Assembly: GCA_003533405.1 (NCBI GenBank)
Contig: DQDL01000087.1
Span: 18,857-33,220 of the forward strand
Source: Clostridiales bacterium
GTDB lineage: Bacteria; Bacillota; Clostridia; Oscillospirales; Oscillospiraceae
Direction of reading: 5' to 3'
DNA: 14,364 bases
The translations under genes and the position numbers were made by a program. The notes beneath the pieces were generated by a model. It was not told the origin of the DNA. It saw only the letters and a program-made list of their open reading frames with translations, and did not search any database. Shown piece by piece: positions 7,421 through 12,038 of the stretch (positions are counted from its first letter, which is position 1; every line of letters begins with the position of its first letter).

Positions 7421-7755
7421 TCCTCAAAATTATAGAAGGTAATCTTCTTGTATTCGATATGTTTTGTGTCAAGAGCTGTCTCTAAATCAACTTGTGGAAT
7501 AGAAGCATTCAAGAAGTCGCTAAAAGGCGCAATAATGTCGTCATGGGAATTGACCCCCAAAACCTCGTCAAGAAATCTCAACCAATTCTCTGCTTTCAGT
7601 TCGTAATGAATATCATCAGACAATTCAAAATTGATACAAACACCCACAAGTTGCTCATTCTCGTCCAACCAGTAATATATGTTAGTGGCGGAATTGATTT
7701 CAATCGCCGGCGATTTATGCAATGATATGTCAAACATCCACTTATCACTATACAT
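7417..7755 (-). CDS. Small AT-rich hypothetical protein
   Basis: The 112-residue acidic, soluble protein is not one I recognise. It has no signal peptide, transmembrane segment or cysteine. It mixes predicted strands (ITFYNF at the end, IYYWLD near residue 27) with acidic helices, a texture often seen in small immunity or accessory proteins, but that is only an impression. The gene is well supported: GGAGG lies about 7 nt before its ATG and a near-perfect sigma-A promoter lies upstream (7800-7828). Its base composition is clearly more AT-rich than every neighbour, suggesting recent acquisition. It ends about 80 nt before the bifurcating operon on the same strand. Confidence 0.7.
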   Translation of the reverse strand: MYSDKWMFDISLHKSPAIEINSATNIYYWLDENEQLVGVCINFELSDDIHYELKAENWLRFLDEVLGVNSHDDIIAPFSDFLNASIPQVDLETALDTKHIEYKKITFYNFED

Positions 7756-7799
7756 AAATTAACCTCCAAGTATTTATTTGCTCGTCATATATAATAGCA

Positions 7800-7828
7800 A
7801 TTATATGCTCCCGCCGCCCGATTTTCAA
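7800..7828 (-). promoter_or_regulatory. Sigma-A promoter of the small orphan gene
   Basis: The minus strand reads TTGAAA (7823-7828), a 17-nt spacer, then TATAAT (7800-7805). The expected start site is about 40 nt before the ATG at 7755. This is one of the best matches to the housekeeping consensus in the window. Confidence 0.75.
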
Positions 7829-7874
7829 TAGACAGCGTTAAGGAATTGACGAAAATTGTTGGTTCTTTTTGCCG

Positions 7875-8732
7875 TTATGTCAGTACATTCTGTACCTTTT
7901 CGACATTTTCGTCCGAATATTCGATCTCCGATGAGTAAAGCCGCACAAGCTCCGAAAGCGGCTGGGGGCACAGTTTTTCGAGCGCACACAGCAGACGCAC
8001 GCTCAAAAACGCAAAGGAAAGGGTCTGCGGAGAGGCATCATTGAAGTGGCGGTAGACGAAATATTCCGCCAAGCGCTCGTACTTTATTCCCTCCGGCTGC
8101 GGCAGCGGAGCGGAGCCGCCAAGGCGCCCAAGGCACTTTGTCCACTCATCGTCGAGCCGCTCTAAGCCGAGGTACAGCTCCGCAATCTGCGAGAGCGTGA
8201 AATCGGGCATCGCTGCCCCGACAAGCGTGAGCGCCCTGTCCATGCGTTCGGATAGCGGCGTACTCTGCCCGGCGAGAACGGCGAAAATGTCGTCACGCCG
8301 TGTCGGCTCCGGCACCTCACCGTCGGTCTCGACGACGAGCTCAAGCGGCGTGTCTTTTTCAAGCAGCAGGCGCACCGCCTCCTCGCAGCACAGGCCGAGC
8401 CCCGCCTCGATGCGGTCGGGGTGCTCGTTATAAAATCTCGGGTGCTCGGCGCAGATATCGCACAGGCTGTCCTCGCCGAGGGTGAGTATGAGCCTGCATA
8501 GGCCGTCCGCTTGCAAAAACGGGCAGTCCTCGTTTTCCGTGAGCGCAAAATGCGGCGTCGGCGTGCGCTCGATGCTCCGCCGCACCGTGTCGCCAATATC
8601 GCCCGTGAGTGCGTCATAAAGTGCCAGCGTGTCCTCATCTATGTCTATCTCCCAGCCACGGCAGCAGCTATGCCGGCAGCGTGATGCGGTGCAGGAAAAG
8701 TCAAAATAAAAATCGGGATAAACGAATATCAT
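7875..8732 (-). CDS. fliB: FliB-family (flagellin lysine-N-methylase-like) cysteine-rich protein
   Basis: The 285-residue protein shows the FliB/YkgJ-like cysteine pattern: C14, C19, C23, C24 followed by GWEIDID, then CPFLQADGLCRLI (C70, C79), LCDICAEHPRF (C91, C94) and LCCEEA (C115, C116). In Salmonella the named member methylates flagellin lysines and is thought to hold an Fe-S cluster. Many non-motile Firmicutes carry relatives whose target is unknown, and no flagellar gene is visible here, so the methylase role is not established for this copy. I chose the ATG at 8732, 8 nt after GGAGG; the GTG at 8741 overlaps that Shine-Dalgarno. It is transcribed alone, in the same direction as the small gene downstream. 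Confidence 0.8.
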   Translation of the reverse strand: MIFVYPDFYFDFSCTASRCRHSCCRGWEIDIDEDTLALYDALTGDIGDTVRRSIERTPTPHFALTENEDCPFLQADGLCRLILTLGEDSLCDICAEHPRFYNEHPDRIEAGLGLCCEEAVRLLLEKDTPLELVVETDGEVPEPTRRDDIFAVLAGQSTPLSERMDRALTLVGAAMPDFTLSQIAELYLGLERLDDEWTKCLGRLGGSAPLPQPEGIKYERLAEYFVYRHFNDASPQTLSFAFLSVRLLCALEKLCPQPLSELVRLYSSEIEYSDENVEKVQNVLT

Positions 8733-8800
8733 CTGCAGCACCTCCGGCTATGATAATACCATTTCCCCGACAGAAAGTATATAGATTTTGTTTGCAAAAC

Positions 8801-8830
8801 TTGACAGATACGGACCGAATGCACTATATT
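8801..8830 (+). promoter_or_regulatory. Strong rightward promoter of the small-ORF module
   Basis: TTGACA (8801-8806) is followed by an 18-nt spacer and TATATT (8825-8830). A leader of about 45-50 nt leads to the masked Shine-Dalgarno at 8874-8880. Today its transcript runs straight into MITE copy 1. Confidence 0.7.
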
Positions 8831-8861
8831 AGTACCAAGCAAGGGGCGAGGCGGTCAGCTA

Positions 8862-8880
8862 CACCACCCGAGAGGGGGTG
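8862..8880 (+). promoter_or_regulatory. Hairpin masking a Shine-Dalgarno sequence
   Basis: CACCACCC (8862-8869) can pair with GGGGGTG (8874-8880) around a GAGA loop (a GNRA tetraloop) with one bulged A. The G-rich strand would be the ribosome site for the ATG now at 9161. Before the MITE inserted, that ATG lay 5-6 nt downstream of this hairpin. Confidence 0.5.
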
Positions 8881-8884
8881 CGCT

Positions 8885-9161
8885 TAAGTTGACGGGAGTC
8901 GAACACTATCGGTTTTGACGGGCAGCTTTCCGCCCATGCTTCGTTAAAGCCCTTGCAAATACGAAAGTATTACCTTCACGCTTCGCCTTGCCTGAACGAA
9001 AATCTGCTCCGTCAAAACTGCAAGGCATCTGTCAGTGATGTTTTTCGAGGGATTTTCGGCTTTCTTTGGTGAGAATGGGCTGACGCCCATTAAGACAAAA
9101 AAGGTGGAAAGCACCGAATGGGCACACTGACAGACGATAGGATTCGGCTCCCGTCAACTTA
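8885..9161. mobile_element. MITE copy 1 (IS630/Tc1-mariner type, TA-flanked)
   Basis: The 273-bp element (8887-9159) begins AGTTGACGGGAGTCGAAC and ends with the inverted form, CCCGTCAACT; the outer 10 bp are perfectly inverted and the next ~15 imperfectly so. It is flanked by TA on both sides (8885-8886, 9160-9161), the target duplication of the IS630/Tc1-mariner superfamily. It encodes no transposase and is homologous, in opposite orientation, to 9508-9731. It contains a perfect 7-bp hairpin, AATGGGC-TGAC-GCCCATT, near 9075-9092. Confidence 0.85.
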
Positions 9162-9244
9162 TGCCAATTACACTAACGATACATATCGGAAGATATACTA
9201 TCTCGATTAGAGTAAAAAAGCAAAACCGCCACTCTGCCAAGTGA
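9161..9244 (+). CDS. 27-residue small basic protein ORF, separated from its ribosome site by the MITE
   Basis: The ORF begins MPITLTIHIGRY and ends KKQNRHSAK. The first 18 residues alternate hydrophobic and polar (beta-hairpin-like); the tail is strongly basic. Its last codons and stop form the left arm and loop of the terminator at 9222-9250. The A of its ATG is also the A of the MITE's TA duplication: deleting 8887-9161 in the mind restores a promoter, a leader, GAGGGGG and then the ATG at normal spacing. In the present arrangement no Shine-Dalgarno precedes the ATG, so expression is probably lost or much reduced. I recall similar tiny ORFs ending in NRHSAK in gut Firmicutes, but cannot verify this. 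Function is unknown. Confidence 0.5.
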   Translation: MPITLTIHIGRYTISIRVKKQNRHSAK

Positions 9245-9256
9245 CGGTTTTTTTCT
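9211..9256. terminator. Bidirectional terminator of the small-ORF module
   Basis: AAACCGCCAC (9223-9232) pairs with GTGACGGTTT (9241-9250) with one mismatch. A T-run follows on the plus strand (9248-9254) and the A-run at 9214-9219 gives a T-run on the minus strand. It can therefore stop both the rightward ORF transcript and the leftward transcript from 9311-9339. Confidence 0.8.
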
Positions 9257-9304
9257 AAAAAAATTGTTACCCAAATGAGCTGACCGTTGGTCATCGCCCT
9301 TTGT
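9213..9304 (-). ncRNA. Candidate convergent small RNA antisense to the 3' end of the 27-codon ORF
   Basis: A near-consensus promoter (9311-9339) and the terminator at 9211-9256 bound a leftward transcript of about 90 nt. It overlaps the last third of the small ORF and its terminator. A possible leader peptide starts at 9294 (MTNGQLIWV, preceded by AAAGGGCG) and would run through the terminator to a stop in the MITE end at 9154. Whether the RNA acts as antisense RNA, as an attenuator leader or is non-functional cannot be told from sequence. Confidence 0.4.
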
Positions 9305-9310
9305 GTCTTT

Positions 9311-9339
9311 ATGATACCACCACTCCCCCGCAAAGTCAA
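9311..9339 (-). promoter_or_regulatory. Strong leftward promoter
   Basis: The minus strand reads TTGACT (9334-9339), a 17-nt spacer, then TATCAT (9311-9316). It faces the rightward promoter at 8801-8830 across the small ORF. Confidence 0.7.
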
Positions 9340-9351
9340 GAGGTCGCCAAC

Positions 9352-9376
9352 TGCGCAGTATATCTGATACTGCGCA
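9352..9376. repeat. Perfect 10-bp inverted repeat upstream of the leftward promoter
   Basis: TGCGCAGTAT (9352-9361) and ATACTGCGCA (9367-9376) flank a 5-nt loop. On the plus strand it is followed by ATATTTTGTATTTTTT, so it may be a weak rightward terminator; it may equally be a protein site behind the -35 at 9334-9339. In the remaining stretch to MITE copy 2 (9377-9505) I see only a short 6-bp hairpin (9392-9410) and no gene. Confidence 0.5.
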
Positions 9377-9505
9377 TATTTTGTATTTTTTGAAACGCTT
9401 TTGCCGTTTCGTTTGTCTCTTAAGTGAATGGGAGTTGAAGCAAACAACAAATTACCTTAAACGCTTCCGACAAACCTTATGGCCTTAACATATAACTCAC
9501 TATTT

Positions 9506-9733
9506 TAAGTTGACGGAAGCCGAACTCCTATCGTCTGTCAGTGTGCCCTTTCGGTGCTTTTCGCCTTTTTTCGTCTTGCCGGGCACAAAGCCCGCCCGCA
9601 CCAAAATAAAGCCGAAAATCCCTCGAAAAACACTACTGACAGATGCTGCGCAGTTTTGCCGGAACCGGCTCCGGCGCAGCACGAGCGGAAATCAGCCCGT
9701 CAAAACCGATAGTGTTCGACTTCCGTCAACTTA
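9506..9733. mobile_element. MITE copy 2 (inverted relative to copy 1, TA-flanked)
   Basis: The 224-bp element (9508-9731) has termini AGTTGACGGAAGCCGAAC / GTTCGACTTCCGTCAACT and TA on both sides (9506-9507, 9732-9733). Its reverse complement aligns with copy 1 over both ends and the central tract (ATCTGTCAG, TTTTTCGAGGGATTTTCGGC); one arm is about 50 bp shorter and carries a different internal palindrome. It encodes no transposase. It ends 32 bp before the sigma-factor start codon, so it lies in that operon's promoter or leader region. Confidence 0.85.
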
Positions 9734-9763
9734 GCTTCAGCCCCCATTCTTATCGAAAGGACG

Positions 9764-10267
9764 GTGAGCGTTATCCCGAACTCATACAGCGAAACCGAAC
9801 AGGGATTTTCCGATGTGTATGCGCGCAACATTGACGCCGTTTACCGTGTTTGCTTCTCTTTTTTGAAAAACAGTGCGGATGCGGAGGATCTGTCGCAGGA
9901 CACCTTCCTCCGTTATCTGGACCGTGATGTGAAGTTCGAGTCGGAACGCCACGAAAAGGCGTGGTTTATCGTGACGGCATCGAACCTCTGCAAAAACGAG
10001 ATCAAGAGCTGGCGCAGAAAAACGCAGGATATCGACGAGCACATTGAGCTCGGCTTCGAGCAGAACTTTGACACAGGCGAGACCCTGCGGGCGATCATGG
10101 CACTGCCGAACGAGTACAAGACCATCGTGTACATGTACTATTACGAGGGCTACTCCACCCCCGAGATAGCGAAAATGCTCAAGCGGCCGGATGCGACTGT
10201 ACGCACCCGACTTGCACGGGCACGCAAGCTTCTCAAGCGCTCTCTCGGCAGCACCGCCGACGCCTGA
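9764..10267 (+). CDS. ECF-type RNA polymerase sigma factor (sigma-70 family)
   Basis: The 167-residue protein has the two-domain layout of ECF sigma factors. Region 2 spans residues ~20-84, with the SADAEDLSQDTFLR core-binding helix and the KAWFIVTASNLCKNEIKSWRR -10 recognition part (split here as KAWFIVTASN / LCKNEIKSWRR). Region 4 spans ~105-161, with LPNEYKTIVYMYYYEGYST and the helix-turn-helix PEIAKMLKRPDATVRTRLAR, ending in RARKLLKR. The GTG start has a Shine-Dalgarno-like GAAAGG unusually close (3 nt), so the true start is uncertain. It is followed after 24 nt by a membrane protein and then a lipoprotein, the usual place for an anti-sigma factor. Its promoter must lie in or beyond MITE copy 2; none is clear. 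Confidence 0.9.
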   Translation: MSVIPNSYSETEQGFSDVYARNIDAVYRVCFSFLKNSADAEDLSQDTFLRYLDRDVKFESERHEKAWFIVTASNLCKNEIKSWRRKTQDIDEHIELGFEQNFDTGETLRAIMALPNEYKTIVYMYYYEGYSTPEIAKMLKRPDATVRTRLARARKLLKRSLGSTADA

Positions 10268-10291
10268 GCCGCCATGAAAGGAGATGTTCCT

Positions 10292-11239
10292 ATGAATAAC
10301 GACCATATCCGAAACGCCTATGACGCCATGTCGCCGAGCGAGCTTGCAAAGGCAAGGATGTTCCGGAATATAAGTGCCGCCGTGCAGGCTCCGCATAAGG
10401 CCCGCTCGGCGAGACCGAAGCTTATCCTCATTGCCGCCGTGGTCGCCGCAATGTTTGCTCTGGCCGCCACAGCATACGCCGCCGACTGGTTCGGCCTGCG
10501 TGACGCATTTTTGATGACAAAGCCCGAGACGACGCAGGGCGGCTTTGCCGCAGGCGACTACATCAGCCTGCAGGGCAAGGAAAACAGCCCCGAATGGCAG
10601 GCGGCCGCCGAGTGGCAGACCTTCCTGCAAAGCTACGATGTCGACGGAAGCATCCTCGCCTCGGTCGGCAACAAGCCCACGGGCTTTGAGGAAAAGTACA
10701 ACGCCTACATCTGCTACACGCAGGAGATGGCAGACGAGATCGACCGCATCTGCGAGAAATACTCGCTGAAGCTTCTCGAGGGCTTCAAGGAGCCCGCAAC
10801 CGAGGACGAATTTTTCTCCCTTGCCGGTACCGGAGTAATCTACGCCCCCAGCGGCAACAATTTCGTCAACACCGTGAATCAGGGCTTTGTCTACGCCGAC
10901 GGCTCGTTCCGCTTTGACGGCGATGCCGCCATCACGGGCACCGACCTCAAGCAGCCCGTCAGCTATCAGTTCATCCGCAACATGAAGGGCTCGTTCTCGA
11001 CGGCACTTTTGAATGTCGGAAGCATCGACGACTACACCCAGTGGCAGCACACGACCCCCAACGGCGTTGAGCTTCTGATGTGTACATCGGCAAGCAAGCA
11101 GCTCATCATTGCGGATCTGGGCAAATCCTATGTCGTCATCAACCTCCTGCGCACCCCGGGCGACACCGAGGCCGCCCCGCTTTCCCGTGAGACGATGGAA
11201 GCGTTTGCGGATATCTTTGACTTCAGCGTAATTCCCTGA
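10292..11239 (+). CDS. Single-pass membrane protein, probable anti-sigma factor
   Basis: The 315-residue protein has a short N-terminal cytoplasmic part (residues 1-42: IRNAYDAMSPSELAKARMF, then a basic stretch), one transmembrane segment (~43-64) and an extracytoplasmic domain of about 250 residues. This resembles the Firmicute anti-sigma proteins that begin with an amphipathic sigma-binding helix and end in a DUF4179-like exterior domain; I could not match a named family with certainty. I chose the ATG at 10292 because AAAGGAG lies 8 nt upstream; an in-frame ATG at 10274 has no such site. The role as regulator of the adjacent sigma factor is inferred from position and topology. Confidence 0.75.
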   Translation: MNNDHIRNAYDAMSPSELAKARMFRNISAAVQAPHKARSARPKLILIAAVVAAMFALAATAYAADWFGLRDAFLMTKPETTQGGFAAGDYISLQGKENSPEWQAAAEWQTFLQSYDVDGSILASVGNKPTGFEEKYNAYICYTQEMADEIDRICEKYSLKLLEGFKEPATEDEFFSLAGTGVIYAPSGNNFVNTVNQGFVYADGSFRFDGDAAITGTDLKQPVSYQFIRNMKGSFSTALLNVGSIDDYTQWQHTTPNGVELLMCTSASKQLIIADLGKSYVVINLLRTPGDTEAAPLSRETMEAFADIFDFSVIP

Positions 11240-11253
11240 GAGGAGAGACTAAC

Positions 11254-11652
11254 ATGTCAGCAAAACACATACCCGCCATAGCATTGGCACTCGTAATCAT
11301 ACTTATAGCCGCTTTTTCGGTCACCGCCTGCGGCGGGTATGACAGCTCCGTGAGCATCCCTGCGACCTCCGTGCCGGAAACGCAGCCTGTCAGCGCAAAG
11401 GCCACGCCGCAGATGACCATGGATCCCGTCGGCCCGTCGTTCACCCCCAAGCCCACCGATACGCCCACCCCCACACCCTCAGGCGATGCGTGGAAGGCTG
11501 AGTTTGAGGCCGACCTCAAGGAGAAATACGGAGTTGAGGTCGATCACTACGAGTTTATCGGCGGCACGAGCTATCAGGCTTATGTAAAGATAAACGGGCA
11601 GATCGTCCCCTATGTATGCGTTGATTCAGCTACCGGCAATTATCACGGTTGA
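11254..11652 (+). CDS. Small lipoprotein of the sigma-factor operon
   Basis: The 132-residue protein starts with a lipoprotein signal peptide whose lipobox is VTAC, with C26 as the predicted lipid-anchored residue. A Pro/Thr-rich linker (~residues 50-75, PKPTDTPTPTP) follows and then a folded C-terminal domain of about 55 residues (KYGVEVDHYEFIGG, YQAYVKINGQ, VPYVCVDSATG). I do not recognise the domain. AGGAGAG precedes the ATG and only 14 nt separate it from the membrane-protein gene, so it belongs to the same operon and is probably displayed on the outer face of the membrane next to it. Confidence 0.8.
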   Translation: MSAKHIPAIALALVIILIAAFSVTACGGYDSSVSIPATSVPETQPVSAKATPQMTMDPVGPSFTPKPTDTPTPTPSGDAWKAEFEADLKEKYGVEVDHYEFIGGTSYQAYVKINGQIVPYVCVDSATGNYHG

Positions 11653-11665
11653 GCCGGTGTCCGGA

Positions 11666-11702
11666 TTGCCCCCTGATGCAAAAGCATCGGGGGCAATTTT
11701 TT
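11666..11702 (+). terminator. Rho-independent terminator of the sigma-factor operon
   Basis: TTGCCCCCTGATGC pairs with GCATCGGGGGCAA around AAAA, with a single bulged T, and is followed by six T residues (11697-11702). Confidence 0.92.
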
Positions 11703-11724
11703 CGCAAAAAATTTATTTTGGGCA

Positions 11725-11753
11725 TTGACAATTGACATCGGTAGTAGTATAAC
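11725..11753 (+). promoter_or_regulatory. Sigma-A promoter of the metal-efflux operon
   Basis: TTGACA (11725-11730), a 17-nt spacer and TATAAC (11748-11753) form a near-consensus promoter. The expected start site falls inside the palindromic operator at 11753-11786. Confidence 0.8.
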
Positions 11754-11786
11754 ATAATTGAACAATCGTTCAAGTGTTCAATTATG
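11753..11786. promoter_or_regulatory. Probable ArsR/SmtB-family operator with three half-sites
   Basis: A perfect 12-bp inverted repeat, CATAATTGAACA (11753-11764) and TGTTCAATTATG (11775-11786), surrounds a second dyad TTGAAC-AATC-GTTCAA (11758-11773). The TGAAC/GTTCA half-sites resemble those bound by SmtB/CzrA/CadC proteins. The site covers the transcription start, fitting repression by the ArsR-type protein encoded at 13954-14316. Confidence 0.7.
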
Positions 11787-11807
11787 ATTTATTGGAGGAA
11801 TAATGAT

Positions 11808-12026
11808 ATGAAAAAGACCTACAAGATCGATGTTGACTGCGCAAACTGCGCTTCAAAGATGGAGCAGGCCGCAAAGGACACCGCCGGCGTTGCCGATTGC
11901 GTCGTCAACTTCATGGCGCTCAAGATGATCGTTGAGTTCGTCGATGGCGCAGATGTCAAGGCCGTCATGCAGGAGGTTCTGAAAAACTGCAAGAAGGTCG
12001 AGGACGACTGCGAGATCTTCCTTTAA
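11808..12026 (+). CDS. Free-standing heavy-metal-associated (HMA) domain protein
   Basis: The 72-residue protein is one ferredoxin-like HMA domain with the metal site D10-C11-A-N-C14 and the usual ending strand (LKMIVEFVDG, VKAVMQEVLK). Two further cysteines, C61 and C68, lie in a C-terminal extension (CKKVEDDCEIF). In most ZntA/CadA proteins this domain is fused to the N-terminus of the pump; here it is a separate gene 12 nt upstream of an ATPase that lacks one. It probably binds Zn/Cd-type ions and passes them to the pump. I chose the ATG at 11808 because GGAGG lies 9 nt upstream; a frame extension to 11784 lies within the operator. Confidence 0.88.
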   Translation: MKKTYKIDVDCANCASKMEQAAKDTAGVADCVVNFMALKMIVEFVDGADVKAVMQEVLKNCKKVEDDCEIFL

Positions 12027-12038
12027 TGAGTGATTGCT

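Noticed and set aside
8742..8800. A promoter for the FliB-like gene on the minus strand
   Set aside because: TATTAT and TATATA boxes are present but no -35 element at acceptable spacing was found.
8801..9256. tRNA, riboswitch or CRISPR content in the gene-poor region
   Set aside because: No cloverleaf, no recognisable riboswitch core and no regularly spaced repeats; the structure is explained by the MITE, hairpins and terminator.
9391..9417. TGAAAC followed by CGTTTG as an ECF-type autoregulated promoter for the sigma factor
   Set aside because: The spacing (13 nt) is shorter than the usual ~16 nt and the elements form part of a small hairpin; too weak to list as a feature.
9500..9682. Short open frame inside MITE copy 2
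   Set aside because: Not preserved in copy 1 and has no ribosome site; the MITE appears non-coding.
9782..11050. Minus-strand open frame of 422 codons
   Set aside because: Antisense to the clear sigma factor and membrane protein genes; no family likeness.
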